Assembly: GCF_032362555.1 (NCBI RefSeq)
Contig: NC_083531.1
Coordinates: forward strand, 5,022,001 to 5,086,000
Length of the DNA: 64,000 bases
Direction: 5' to 3'
From: Amyelois transitella
Taxonomy: Eukaryota > Arthropoda > Insecta > Lepidoptera > Pyralidae
The notes below the pieces were generated by a model. The model saw only the letters and a list, made by a program, of their open reading frames with translations. It searched no databases and had not been told where the DNA came from. The position numbers and the translations under genes were made by a program. Positions 11,580 to 22,982 of this stretch are shown here, piece by piece. The stretch's first letter is position 1. Every line of letters begins with the position of its first letter.

Positions 11580-12230
11580 GCTCTAGAAGGTTTTATCAAT
11601 TACTTCTAGGATTTCCGATTACTCTTAAACAGAAGACATTTTAGATAAAATAATTATTTCACAAATTAGCATTATTTGAGCACTATTATAGTTACCTATG
11701 CTTAAGCCAAAATCGCACATTGAATGGTTTCCGAGATACAGCTTTCTGCAAAATGTGACTCCAGCAGGAAACTCAATAACAAATCCACTATCTTCATCGT
11801 TCACCAGACTGGCTAAGGTTGGGAAATCTGTTACCTGACTGTGTAATTAGATATTTAGTGGAAGGTATTTGATTTCGTTAGTTAAAAAATTATAAAAACA
11901 TGTTAAAAAGCTATTCTGTTCTAAAGTATTAGAGTATCGGGTATCGACTCAAAGTTTAATAATTTTGAAGGTAGTTTTAAAAATATATCTGTCACTGTCA
12001 CACTTGCTGTCTGACATTGACAGACACTAAGGGCACGGCAGCATGTCCCCGACTTTGTAGATCTGTCAGACTCATTGTCATTGCCACTCTCTCTTGTGTC
12101 AATATCATTTGATTGCTGATTTAGTGTTCTGTGTACTGCAGATATTTTACCTGTATTTACCATTTATCAATATCGATAATAAGTTTTCTTTATTTAAGTA
12201 CGCATGGAGAAATAAACGCAAAAGTTTTGA
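11580..12230 (-). repeat. Second, partial 5' flank module of unit 2
   Basis: The part from about 11765 repeats the flank module again. Here the minus-strand frame is open for 80 codons from ATG at 12163 (MVNTGKISAVHRTLNQQSND...). Whether this is a leader-exon peptide or chance is unclear. The frame is also open in units 5 and 8 but shifted by two bases in most others. Confidence 0.5.
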
Positions 12231-12841
12231 GTGTTCTCTAGACAGTACCAATTCCAGAGCTTTGTATGCTTAGCAGACATTAGGTTTATTTTGTCACTTG
12301 TGTTTTAAGTTAATCTTTAGCCTGCTGGTTTGTTTGCCATTTGATACAACTCAAATATGTATCAATATATTTATATCATATTTAATTATATTAAATATCT
12401 ATATTAACATCATTATATTAAATATCAACAATACTGAGGTGCTGAGATATCATTACTAAATTCTTTTAAGTTTGAGAAAATGTGTTCGATAAATTTAATT
12501 AGACTGTTCCTTGGTCAAATTGGCTGTCAGTCTGTATAGCAGACAATATTTCGATCAGTATCAGTGACGGTCAGCGTGGATCTCTGTCCAGCTCTAGGGC
12601 TCTGCCGCAGCTGTTGAGGTCAAGCTTGTCATGAAACTTGTCGAACAACAAAAAAAAGCTATGTTTGTATCTGGTTAAAATGATGCTTCCTCAATATCAG
12701 GGACATTTGACTCTAGCTTTGTATAGCCTTCAAAGCAAATGAAACTCAGATGATGTTTACAAGAAAATAGTTGTATTTTTTTATTTGCCATAGAACAATT
12801 TCTTCGAAATATGTAGATATGTCGCAGGAAAATGAAGTAAC
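12231..12841. other. Spacer without recognised features
   Basis: AT-rich sequence found only once in this window. I see no open frame, repeat ends or RNA gene that I can support. Confidence 0.5.
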
Positions 12842-13463
12842 CAGAGATTTCGCGAAATCCCTAGGGATATCAAGAAATCACGGCATATGTTGAATATTCT
12901 TATTTACGACGCCTTCTTACTAAATTAGTCAGTGAAATGTCGTTTCACTAAATTAAATCTAGTGAAATTTCAGAAAAACGGATACCTCTGAGTAAAAATC
13001 GTCCAATTTATCTCTCTCCCTCTCTCTACCCAAACGGACACTAGTGGGAACGGAAGGAAGCCGCCGTGGAAGCGGCCGCCGCGTCACGAATATGAGCGCG
13101 GGCAGCTCATGCTCCTGGCAACGAAGCGGTAGGCGATGGCACCGTGTGGTTTTAGTGGGTTCAAGCCCTACATAACCCGTCCGGCTTCCTGTACCCGGCC
13201 GGGTAGACGAAGGTCTTTCCACACGTAGAAAAAAGTTAGCTTAGGTTAACAATTATGTAAGTAGGTACTTTTAAAAGGACTTAGCACGAACCTTTTTCAT
13301 TCTTTATTTCACTAGATTTAGATGAGTGAAATGATATATCACTAGATTGAAATAGTATTTTGTCATATCACTAATAATTTTTTAGTAAGAAGATGTATTA
13401 AATAGGAAAATTCACCATTTTCCGCGATTTCGTGGTATATCTAGGGATTTCGTGAAATTTCTG
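12842..13463. mobile_element. Non-autonomous DNA transposon (outer of a nested pair)
   Basis: The ends form inverted repeats: 12842-12864 reads CAGAGATTTCGCGAAATCCC and the complement of 13441-13463 reads CAGAAATTTCACGAAATCCC. The similarity continues inward to CACGAAATCGCGG-like words. No transposase frame is present. The superfamily is not assigned because no clear target duplication is seen. Confidence 0.65.
12913..13393. mobile_element. Inner non-autonomous DNA element
   Basis: The ends CTTCTTACTAAATTAGT and (complement) CTTCTTACTAAAAAATTA are inverted repeats followed by repeated CACTAGATT/GTGAAAT words. The centre is GC-rich and includes CCCGGCCGGGTAGACGAAGG. It is nested in the element at 12842-13463. 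Confidence 0.6.
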
Positions 13464-14170
13464 ATATTATAGCGGGCAACATTGTAGGCCCTGCCGGGGA
13501 GACATCGCGTCACTCTCCGCCCCCTCATCCATACCACGCCGTTCCCAGCGCCCGCGTCGAGGACCGCCCGTGCGCCTCATTGAACAAGTCAGTCTTTAAA
13601 CAACGCGCGGACCGGTGCGGTATGCACCTCTTATTAGCGAGCGAGTTTTGTATTTCTTTTTATAAGTTACCGAAGTAAGTTGTTATCCCGTAGTTGGCTT
13701 ATACTTCTCAATCTCGCCCCGCTATAATATCCTTATTTCTCTGCGACAGATATACTATTACTACTATCTTTTGTACTTTGCACGGATAAAGTGACGAAGT
13801 ACATTTAAGTTGGTTAATTTGAAGTCAGTTCTTGCGTGTAAACGATCCCATAATAGTTCGGAAGTCGTAAATTACCAAAAACGTAAGAATCGAGTCTGCC
13901 ACTGATATTAATATTAATTAATAATTGTATAGTAATCTTCTCAAGCCTTGTAATTTTGTAGGCTAGGTGTTGAGCCTGGGGAATTGGGGCTCCGACGATG
14001 TTGTGTCAGAGGTTGTATATATGCTCATATTCGTGAAATCTTTGCTTGCGCGATTTTGAATCATTGGCTTGATTCTTTGATTGGCTGTTGTGACTTTTGT
14101 GGCGTAGAGATGTCGCCACATATTCATAGTTGATCCACAAACCTACTATCGATAGTTGAGTAAACCCGTG
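13464..14170. other. Spacer with GC-rich segment
   Basis: A locally GC-rich stretch (about 13490-13625) unlike the neighbouring AT-rich DNA is followed by the usual flank leading to block A, including TATCGATA at 14147-14154. No gene is recognised. Confidence 0.5.
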
Positions 14171-14440
14171 GAAGTGGACTAGGTATCGGTCGGCAACACT
14201 AAACAGGGACATGGAGAAGAGAGAAGTTAAAACCAGATTGGAAAGATCAATATTTATTATCTGCACTTACACTTTATGAAGGTAATGGGGTCGTGAGAGT
14301 CGGCGAGCAGCCCGCTTAGAGATAACACGACCTTACCTTAGGGCTCGTGCAGCGTGCGGCCGACTAGCGACCAGCGACTGATTTACGGTTCTGAAGGAGG
14401 TTCACGTGATTTCGTACATCGTTAACGATAGAAATTATGT
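14171..14440 (-). promoter_or_regulatory. Invariant block A, copy 2
   Basis: Possible leader exon at 14337-14379 on the minus strand. It differs from the consensus at about one position (ATTTCGTAC). It would serve the unit 2 gene if the promoter reading is right. Confidence 0.5.
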
Positions 14441-15416
14441 CAGATACCAATGAAACAATCTCAGTTATAGTTGCGGTAGTAAGTTAGTTTGTTTGTTGTT
14501 TGTTAGTTTGTTTGTCTTCAGTTTTCCCAGTGAACTAACTCAAATTTCAACATTGTAAATTTGAATCGACTTTGAGGGAGTCTTGACTAAATAATTCATT
14601 ATGTAATCCGATATTTTGTAGCTGCAGCCGCCAGTCTTTATCGTATGACATTCAAACAAAAAGTCAGTTTATCTATTCGAGAACCACGATGAACAGACAT
14701 ACAAATAAACAGTCAACATCCAACTTCCCGTGGTTTTTTGTCAATAGATCGTTGCTAAAGTCACCAGCATTTCTACTTGAACACCCACCATTAAGAAATA
14801 TTTATTACAGTTTCATTTCCGTGTGTGGTAGCTAGCTGCAATATTTAGTATAGCTAAGGCTGTGACGGTCTTAAATCGCAAGTGCAGCGCAGGTCGTATG
14901 AATGTTCGCTAGTCGTCGGTCGGTGGCACACTGCAGTTCGCCGTTTAATTACACAAGTTCAATCCAGTCTGTCCGAATCGGTCAGACTGAGGTCGGCCGA
15001 AGTCCGCGGCACGCTGCACAAATCCTTAGGGACGCAGTGCTGGCAAAAAGAAGGACGTCCGCCGTCGCGAGTCTCTTTATATAAGGGTGAGGCGCAGGAC
15101 TGACACAGACACGACGTCACAAGTTCCTTTCTTAGTCAACAAAGTCAACCCGAGCGCAGGATGCGCCTGTGATTACGGTCTAAAAGTGAGTCAGTGAGGC
15201 AATGAGTCGTAACAGTGCCTAGTCCTGCGCCGTCCTTCACATAAGCCCAAATAAAATTTCAGTTGGCAACTATATCTCCCATTCATAATTATAAATTGTA
15301 ATACATAAATAATAAATAAATAGAGCCACTGTTTTTCAATTGCCTGTATGATCTAAGACGGACTGTGAAATTACTCTTCTGACTTCATATTTTATAACAC
15401 ACTTCAGCTTCATAGA
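14441..15416 (-). repeat. Unit 3 spacer B, C block and 3' region
   Basis: The C block spans about 14821-15219 with TATATAAG at 15078-15085. It lacks the CTGGCAACACAGACTGGTGT stretch seen in units 1, 2 and 5, and the CACGAAGTAAATGCCGCC stretch after GTGAGT. The rest is the AT-rich 3' region of the zinc-finger exon. Confidence 0.5.
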
Positions 15417-16872
15417 TTATAAACCAGTATGATTTCTACGGTGTCTTGTTAGATATCTCTTCACCTTAAATCGACGTTGACACACGTCACATTCATAAGG
15501 TTTTTCGCCAGTGTGAGTTCTAAGGTGTCTTTTTAAACTACTCCTCACATTAAATCTGCGTTGACACACGTCACATTCATAAGGTTTTTCGCCAGTGTGA
15601 GTTCTACGGTGTTTTGTTAAATCACCCTTCTGAACAAATCCGCGTTGACACACGTCACATTCATAAGGTTTTTCGCCAGTGTGAGTTCTACGGTGATTTA
15701 ATAAATTACTCTTTTCATTAAATCGGCGTTGACACACGTCACATTCATACGGTTTTTCACCAGTATGAGTTCTAAGGTGTCTTTTTAAACTACTCCTCTC
15801 ATTAAATCTGCGTTGACACACGTCTTATTCATAAGGTTTTTCACCAGTATGAGTTCTAAGGTGTCTTTCTAAATTACTCCTCTCATTAAATCTGCGTTGA
15901 CACACGTCACATTCATAAGGTTTTTCGCCAGTGTGAGTTCTATAATGTCGGTCAAAATGTGATTTAAATTTAAAACGTCTATCACAGACATCACATTGGA
16001 GTGGACCCTGACCACTCCGTGACGTTGACTCTCGTCGAGACTCGCGCTGTGTCCTGTTGGTTGTACTTCCTGCACCTGGTTGCCGTTTGTCAGCTCCCGA
16101 TGTGTCAGCTGACGCAGTATCTGTGATTAATCAGCCGACTTGAGAAGAAAGCATAAGTTAAACATAAATAAATACATATATTAAAACCTATTTCATGCTT
16201 CTTTTGTCATACCCAACTTTCACTCCCATACATTAATGTCGGGACCAACACGCCCCTGTGCACAGCCAGTCGAGCCTTTTTGGATCTGTTTCTGGCTGCT
16301 CATAAAAGCATGCAAAGCTCCATTCACCATGTTCCCCGCGTTCACTCTCCTTTCAATATCACTATCATACTTGCCATCTGATGTAAACTTTGATCCTAGA
16401 TATACAAACTCTTTCACTTGCTCCACTTTTTCTCCTCCAATCAAAATATTACATGCTGTCATTTCTTTCTCCATTTCAAAAACCAGTGTTTTAGTTTTAC
16501 TTACGTTCACTTTCATTCCTTTCTCTTTTAAAGCTTCATGCATACAGTTTACCATCTCCTGTAACTCTTCCTTCAAACAAATGTACTTTTAAAACTTGTA
16601 AATTTGTAAATAGTCATTGGTACACGGCCGAGGTAAAGGTGCCGTCATAATATTCAATATTCACGTCATGGATGTTCAGAAATGACACGTGTGGTGGCTG
16701 CGAGATGGACAATGTGGGTATGTGGACATATGCTCAACAATATTGTTGGGCATATGCCAGGAACAATGCAGCTCACAAGTCAAATGTTATGTGGCTATTG
16801 CACGTTATTTAACTTAAACTTACCAACGTCAAAGCTGGGCAGAGATCCACCCTGACCAACAGCACCGTCCAT
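15417..16872 (-). pseudogene. C2H2 zinc-finger gene, unit 3, with a nonsense codon
   Basis: Exons would be 16872-16824 ([16 protein letters not shown]) and 16120-15417, phases matching as elsewhere. Fingers 1 and 2 ([18 protein letters not shown]) are intact. In finger 3 the first zinc-binding Cys codon TGT is TAA at 15825-15827 (PYE-stop-DVC), so the product would end after about 114 residues. Downstream the frame stays open for five more fingers ([45 protein letters not shown]). Two bases changed to make the stop, and the rest is undamaged, so inactivation looks recent. The first two fingers and the intron are nearly identical to unit 6, which lacks the stop. Confidence 0.8.
16188..16583 (-). 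mobile_element. LINE reverse transcriptase fragment in unit 3 intron
   Basis: The minus strand encodes a piece of a non-LTR reverse transcriptase ([38 protein letters not shown]), typical of elements often labelled endonuclease-reverse transcriptase (RTE-like). It replaces the interspersed repeat present in other introns. Two extra bases (GATCTG for GATAG) shift the frame near 16283 compared with the unit 6 copy. Confidence 0.8.
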
Positions 16873-16895
16873 CACAAAAAGTTTTCTGCAAGGAT

Positions 16896-16901
<6 letters not shown>

Positions 16902-16980
<79 letters not shown>

Positions 16981-16981
16981 G
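16902..16981. repeat. Long (TA)n microsatellite
   Basis: About 80 bp of nearly pure TA, just upstream of the unit 3 start exon acceptor. It is the longest simple repeat in the window. Confidence 0.95.
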
Positions 16982-17044
16982 ATGTATGTAGTGTCAAACA
17001 ACTCGGGCAGGTTGTAAGTACTTGTGTAGGTTGATATACACACC

Positions 17045-18140
17045 TACCTCCAAACCCCTTAATCGTGAAAATTATTTGAGGGGTCACCACTTAAACACGT
17101 AACAAATGTGTTCAGTTCCTAAAACCTGATAAACGCGGGCGAGTGCGGAGGCCTAGATGAACGTACCTTGACCAAAACAGGAAGTCCTGGTCCAGACGAA
17201 AAGTCTATAACTACGAGCTTTAATTAAGAGTTAGGAATGTGGGTAAAGCGAAAGAAGTGTACAGGGATCGTGGTAAGAGGAAGAAAGATGTAGTTTTTGC
17301 CTCCTCTGTGGGAAAGAGATGTGATTTTATGTATTTGCGTACCTACTAAGCTTTATCCACTAAGCAACTTGGTACTGTTGCAGTACGCCTCACAAACCAC
17401 ACAGAATAATGATTAATTAATATTAGCCACTATCTTCATCGTAAACTTCGTCCACACGTTCGTTGGGAAAACTGTTACCTGACTGTGTAATTAGATATTT
17501 AGTAGTAAGAATTTAATTTAGTTGGTCAAAATAGAATACAATCATGACAAAAAGCCGAGAAAACACTTATATAAGCACTATCTACTTCAGTAGGGTTTAG
17601 TTTTAGTAAATAAACATATTTTATTCTAAAGTATTAGAGTATCGGGTATCGACTTAAATTTTAATAATTTTGAAGGTAGTTTTAAAAAGATATCTGTCAC
17701 TGTCACACTTGCTGTCTGACATTGACAGACACTAAGGGCACGTGCAGCGTGTCCCTGTCTTTGTAGATCTGTCAGACTCATTGTCATTGCCATTCTCCTG
17801 TGTCAATATCAGCTGATTGCTGATTTAGCGTTTTATTTACGGCAGATATTTTACTAGTATTAACCATTTATCAATTTCGATACTAAGTTTTCTCTATTTA
17901 AGTACCGACGGCGCAAAAAATGGTAATTATGGATTTTAACAACGCCGTATCACTCGTCTGTAAGAACTAGTTCGACTATCTATGAATCTTGCGCAGTGGA
18001 TTGAGACATTACTATTAAATAGCAATTAATTTACAGGTGTACGTTAGATCTTGAAATAATACAATGGAGATTACGATGTTCAAGATGTACATTCAAAATT
18101 CTGTTACTTACTTGAGGGTTTATAAAAACGTAATTACGTA
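17045..18140 (-). repeat. 5' flank module of unit 3 (left part)
   Basis: This is the shared upstream module, interrupted at 18140 by a Helitron and resumed at 21921. The MVNT frame is shifted here and ends at EWQ-stop. Confidence 0.55.
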
Positions 18141-18682
18141 TCATCACTACATAGTATAAAACAAAGTCGCCCATTTTATCTGTAGTCCCTTCGTATGCAT
18201 AAAACTTTAAAACTACGCAACGGATTTTGATGCGGTTTTCACTAATAGAAAGAGTATTTTCTCCGACAGGTTTTTATATATAATTGAAATACATTGAAAC
18301 TATATAAGCTGAGTTATAGCGATTTATGTCCAAGAAGTCAGAAAAAAAATCTAATTGAAGATTGCATTTGTGCGTGCGCCGCTTATACCGTTGGATACAA
18401 GTAAGAACAATGTATAGCAAAAACATTGGTCTTTATTAGTTCTACAAAAAAGTCCGCGATGACATATATCCAGCTTTTTTATTTAAGTCACAAAAACTAC
18501 TTTTCTGTATTAAAAAAACATTTAATTCGTTGGGTGATGTTTAACTGGTGATATAACCAATAATACATATATCCTTATCAAAATAAGTAAGTTCATCATC
18601 ACGAGCATTTAATTTAGATTATTTTTGCAGTTTACAGTGTGTTATTTAGACATATAGTTTAGGAGATATCACGATATTAGTA

Positions 18683-21600
18683 TTGCGGCACGGTACGGGC
18701 CGGCCGCGGCGGCGGGGGCAGCGTCCCTATAAATAGCGCGTCGGCGGCAGCGGCTCCCCGAGCAGATGGCGGAGATCCTCAGAGGGATGCAAGCACGGCC
18801 TCAAATTTAGTGCTCCTCTGAGGATCGTTCACTGGAATGCCTTAACGCTCGCGAGGAAGAAAAGACTGGTGGCCCACTTCCTTCGCGAGCAAAAAGTCGA
18901 CGTCATGCTGGTCAGCGAAACCCATCTAAACAGGACCGACCCCTTCAATGTACCGGGGTACTTCACGTACAGAAAGGACGAGACGACACCCACCACTGGA
19001 GCCGCTTATCGGGGACTCGCGGTGCTGGTGAAAAGGAGCGTCGTCCACCAGCTCATCCCCGTCGAGGAGTTTCAGTCCCTCTACGCCCTTGGAGTGCTGG
19101 TCTGCGTCGCCGGCCTAGAGCTCCGACTATTTGCCACCTACGCCCCGCCCAACTCGAAGATCAACCTTGCGGAGCTTAGGAAGCTGCTGAGGTCGGAGTC
19201 TCCAACCATCGTGGCCGGTGACCTTAACACCAAGCACACCTACTGGAACTCCTCTAGGGACACCGCAGAAGGACGACGTCTCCTGCAGGACGCCATAGAC
19301 CACCATTACGACATCGCAGGCCCAGAAGAGCCCACTCACTACGACACTCAGGGCGGCTGCGATGTCCTTGATGTGTTGGTCTACAAAGGACTCCCAGCAC
19401 CGCCACAACAGACGGTGCTCCCCGATCTGCCGTCAGACCACCGGCCCGTCCTCGTCCTAGTCGACAGTGCCCCGGTCAGGGTCTCGCTGACCACATGCCG
19501 CCGCAAAACAAATTGGGAGGCATTCCAGGACGCCCTCCAAGAAGATTTTCCCACCAGGCCGATTGCAACAGCCGCAGACGTAGAGGAGGCAGCCTCCGAC
19601 ATGACCAGCCGCATCCAGGAAGCCCTTATCTCCAACACCAGAGAACTCGCAGCCGGCGCGAAACCCGATCCGCTGCCGCCGGCTCTCAAAAACCTGGTGG
19701 AGGAGAAGCGCGCAGTCCAAAGACAATGGATGCGGACGAGATGCCCCCTCCTAAAATCACGTCTCAATCGCCTGGTGGAAGACGTCAAGGACGCCATGAA
19801 TGAGCACGCAGCCAAATCGTGGGAGAATCACCTGCTGACTGTGGGCGATGGCATCCCCTCTGTCCATCGCCTATGCCGTCAGCTCTCGCGAGAGCCCCAA
19901 CCAACCAGGCCACTGTTGGGCCCTGACGGCCTCCCACGATTTCGTGCGAAAGACCGCGCGGACATCCTTGTGGACCACCTGGAGCGCCAGTTCACGCCGA
20001 ACCCCGTGACCGACCAGGAGCACAATCGGAGGGTCACCGATCGAGTGCGAGAGCTTCTCACACAGCCGCTCGAGCCGACGGAAGACCCGGTGGTCTTCTC
20101 TCCCGGCGAGGTGCAGCGAATGCTGCCGAAATTGAAGCCCAGGAAAGCCCCGGGCGCAGACCGAATCACCAACGAGGCGCTACGTCATCTTCCGCCGCGA
20201 GCAATCGCGGCGATCACGCGCCTCTTTAACGGCATACTGCGCTCGGGTCACTTCCCCGCAACCTGGAAGAACGCAAGAACCATTATGCTGCCCAAGCCGG
20301 GAAAGGATCACCGAAGACCCAACGGATTCCGGCCGATCGCGCTGCTGAGCAAGTTCTCGCAGCTCTTCGAGCGCCTGTTCCTCCGGCGACTGCTCCCATT
20401 CGTCGAGCCACGTCCGGAACAATTCGGGTTTCGGCCCGACCACTCAACGACGCTCCAGGTCGCAAGACTTCTCCACAGGATGTCCGAAAGCCATAATAAA
20501 AAGGAATGCGTGGCTGCCGTGTTCCTTGACATGGAAATGGCCTTCGACAGGGTATGGCACGAGGGGCTGCTGTACAAGCTGTCGGAGGCCCAAGTGCCCC
20601 CAAGAATGGTCAGGGTCTTGGCCTCCTTCCTCACGGATCGCCGAGTCCACGTCGCAGTAGAAGACGCCATCTCCTCCGTGCGCCCTGTACGCGCCGGAGT
20701 CCCGCAAGGAAGCTGTCTGTCCCCGGCCTGCTACGCCGCGTTCACCGACGACATCTCTGCCGTCGGCCAGGTGGAGCTAGCGCTGTACGCTGACGATGCG
20801 GCGTACTACGCGTCGTCCATACGCCCGCTGTACGCCGCCAAGAGGCTGCAGCCCACACTCGAGGCTCTGCCGGGCTGGCTCTCCAAATGGAGGCTCTCGG
20901 TGAACGTCGGCAAAACCCAAGCCATCATGACGGGGACAAGACCCCACCCGCCTCCACTGCGACTGCTCGGCGAACCGGTGCCGTGGCGGCCACACGTCAA
21001 ATATCTGGGAGTTACCATAGACTGGCGTCTCACGTTCAAGAAGCACGTGGGAGACGTCGTCGCGAAGACCAAGGCAGCCAGGGGGAAGCTCTACGCAGTC
21101 CTCTACTCCAGCCTCCCCCTGAGGACGAAGCTCGGGATCTACCGAACATATGTCAGATCCCGCCTCACGTACGCGGCCCCGGCGTGGTACGCCTACTGCT
21201 CTGAGACCAACAGAAGAAGACTCAGAGCCCAGGAGAACCTCAGTCTCAGAGCAGTCGTCGGAGCCCCGCGCTACGTGAGGAACTCGACAATCCTCAGGGA
21301 CTTGAAGTGGGAGGGCCTAGATGACTTTGTGGCCAGGCTGGCCACGAAGATGTTTGAGAGGGCGGACGCATCATCGCACGTCCACCTGCGCGGCATCGCG
21401 CCGCTCCACGCCCGCCCTCCGGACGGTCGCGTGAAGCCCTCACCTCGCTGCCTTGCGGCAGACGTCGTCGCTCAGTGACGACGCCGCTGCCGATGGGAAC
21501 TCCCAGAAGATAGAAGAAGATGACCCAGGCCGCCACGGCCGCCCCATTGACCTGCCTACAGCCGTAGGCAGCGATGAAACCAGTGAAGAGGGTAAAAAGA

Positions 21601-21808
21601 CCCTGACCACTCGCTCCAACTCCCGCACAGGAGTTTGGGAAGACCCCTCGTCGTCGGCTCCCCATTAGCACTTTGAAATTGGAAGCGATCGGACGCGTTT
21701 ATTTATCGCAGCTCTTTGAGAAAAATAAAACGTGCTTTTCAGCGCGACAACAATAATTGTATGATAATAGTAGGTATTGTATTCTAAGGTTAGTATTAAA
21801 TCGCACTT
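18683..21808 (+). mobile_element. Jockey-clade LINE inside the Helitron
   Basis: A strongly GC-rich insert, in sharp contrast to its flanks. A possible target duplication ATTAGTA lies at 18676-18682 and 21809-21815. It contains the last codons of an ORF1-like frame (MAEILRGMQARPQI-stop, ending 18810) and a long ORF2. The 5' part of the element is missing. No long poly-A tail is visible, so the right boundary is approximate. Confidence 0.65.
18869..21478 (+). CDS. Jockey-type endonuclease-reverse transcriptase (ORF2)
   Basis: It would nick target DNA and copy the element RNA. The frame is open for 869 codons and extends further 5' without an ATG (APLRIVHWNALTLARKKR), so 18869 (GTG) is only a nominal start and the true start may be lost. 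The N-terminal part is an APE-like endonuclease (SETHLN, VAGDLNTKHTYWNS, SDHRPVL). The reverse transcriptase follows, with KAPGADRI, FRPIALLSKFSQ, LDMEMAFDRVW (Asp near residue 554), AGVPQGSCLSP and YADDAAYY (near 640). The frame shows no internal break. It ends in an RL-rich thumb region without RNase H, as in Jockey. High GC sets it apart from the host DNA. Confidence 0.85.
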   Translation: MAHFLREQKVDVMLVSETHLNRTDPFNVPGYFTYRKDETTPTTGAAYRGLAVLVKRSVVHQLIPVEEFQSLYALGVLVCVAGLELRLFATYAPPNSKINLAELRKLLRSESPTIVAGDLNTKHTYWNSSRDTAEGRRLLQDAIDHHYDIAGPEEPTHYDTQGGCDVLDVLVYKGLPAPPQQTVLPDLPSDHRPVLVLVDSAPVRVSLTTCRRKTNWEAFQDALQEDFPTRPIATAADVEEAASDMTSRIQEALISNTRELAAGAKPDPLPPALKNLVEEKRAVQRQWMRTRCPLLKSRLNRLVEDVKDAMNEHAAKSWENHLLTVGDGIPSVHRLCRQLSREPQPTRPLLGPDGLPRFRAKDRADILVDHLERQFTPNPVTDQEHNRRVTDRVRELLTQPLEPTEDPVVFSPGEVQRMLPKLKPRKAPGADRITNEALRHLPPRAIAAITRLFNGILRSGHFPATWKNARTIMLPKPGKDHRRPNGFRPIALLSKFSQLFERLFLRRLLPFVEPRPEQFGFRPDHSTTLQVARLLHRMSESHNKKECVAAVFLDMEMAFDRVWHEGLLYKLSEAQVPPRMVRVLASFLTDRRVHVAVEDAISSVRPVRAGVPQGSCLSPACYAAFTDDISAVGQVELALYADDAAYYASSIRPLYAAKRLQPTLEALPGWLSKWRLSVNVGKTQAIMTGTRPHPPPLRLLGEPVPWRPHVKYLGVTIDWRLTFKKHVGDVVAKTKAARGKLYAVLYSSLPLRTKLGIYRTYVRSRLTYAAPAWYAYCSETNRRRLRAQENLSLRAVVGAPRYVRNSTILRDLKWEGLDDFVARLATKMFERADASSHVHLRGIAPLHARPPDGRVKPSPRCLAADVVAQ

Positions 21809-21920
21809 ATTAGTAAGATTAGTTTTTTAAAATATAAAACCGTAATTTATGGATTGATATTTTCTATTAAGATTTTGGTTAAAAGGGATACACGCAAACG
21901 AAGTTGCGCGGGTCAGCTAG

Positions 21921-22167
21921 TTTAAGATAATTTGAAGTAAATTATTGCATGTGAACGAACACATAATAATTCGTAAGTCGTAAATTACCAATGAAGTAAG
22001 AATAGAGTCTGTCACAGATATAAGTATAAATTGAAATGTCTTGGACAGATAGGACACTCATTGGTTCACCTTTTAGTTTTCCCCTTTATATGCGTCTCGC
22101 TGTCGTCATCCCACACGGCCCTGGGGTCCGCTTTCCGTCATTTCGGCGAGCGACACTCGCGCTATGC
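21921..22167 (-). repeat. 5' flank module of unit 3 (right part)
   Basis: Continuation of the host module after the Helitron, ending in GCTATGCGCATTA where the LINE fragment begins. Confidence 0.55.
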
Positions 22168-22857
22168 GCATTATTTATTTATTTATTTAAACTTTATTGC
22201 AAAATACAAATGTATAGCACAATTAGCGGACTTAATACTAAAAGTATTATCTACCAGTCAACCATTGGGTATGACAGAGAACTTTAAGTGTGGGTTCAAA
22301 CTAAATAAATATATTTATACCTACACAAAATATAAAATAAAATAATTATTAATAAACATAGATACTACAATAAAGAAACAATATACATAAATTAATAAGT
22401 GCAGCGATTACCGAAATGAGTGAAAAGGCAGAAAGGTATCAAATACCCTCGCGACTGAAGAGAAACCCGTATACCCGTGATATGAAACTAGAACGACTTG
22501 GGGATGCCCTGATGGACTCAGGAAGTGAATTCCAAAGCATAACAGCCATATCGGCGAAGGAATTGGAGGCAAAACCTGTACGGTGAAAAGGGATAGCAAG
22601 AGCTAACTTATTTGAAGAACGTATAATTCTTTCGAGAGTGGAACTTAATAGTGGGAAGTCTTTTTTATGATAGTCTGGGGCAAGCTGAATATTAACAATG
22701 TTATAGAGCTGACATAAAATGTGAAGACTTCTTAGGTTACGGATTGAGAGCCATTTTAGCCGAGAACGATATTCAGAACTATGATCGTATTTCCGAAGGC
22801 AGAATATAAACCTGCTACAATTGTTAAGAAGGCGTTCTAATTTGTTGAGATTAATTA
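22168..22857 (-). mobile_element. 5'-truncated LINE, reverse transcriptase C-terminus
   Basis: The minus strand is open through LNKLERLLNNCSRFIFCL, KWLSIRNLRSLHILCQLYN and FADMAVMLWNSLPESIRAS, the C-terminal region of Jockey/CR1-like reverse transcriptases. It stops at 22439, followed by a 3' UTR with AATAAAG and a (TAAA)n-like tail. It is the best preserved of four copies at equivalent sites. Confidence 0.8.
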
Positions 22858-22982
22858 TTGTTATTATTACAGTTATTGACTGATAGAGAGATTGGCTGTT
22901 GTGACTTTTGTGGCGTAGAGATGTCGTCACATATTCATAGGTGGTCCACAAACCCAACTATCGATAGTTGAGTAAACCCGTG

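Larger units (their letters stand above)
18141..21920 (+). mobile_element. Helitron carrying a Jockey LINE
   Basis: It starts TCATCACTACATAG and ends GGGTCAGCTAG. Before the end is a hairpin with stem CGCAA/TTGCG (21893-21908). The host around it reads ACGTA|TTTAAG, exactly the uninterrupted sequence in other units, so it inserted between A and T without target duplication, as Helitrons do. No Rep/helicase frame is present. It is therefore non-autonomous, enlarged by the LINE within it. Confidence 0.8.

Noticed and set aside
16795-17090. Tyr/Ile repeat frames over the TA microsatellite
   Set aside because: They are simple (TA)n translated. Only the adjoining MDGAVGQGG segment is a supported exon.
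19381-19815. Many overlapping minus-strand ORFs over 19-21.7 kb
   Set aside because: They are antisense frames of a GC-rich reverse transcriptase gene, where stop codons are rare by composition.
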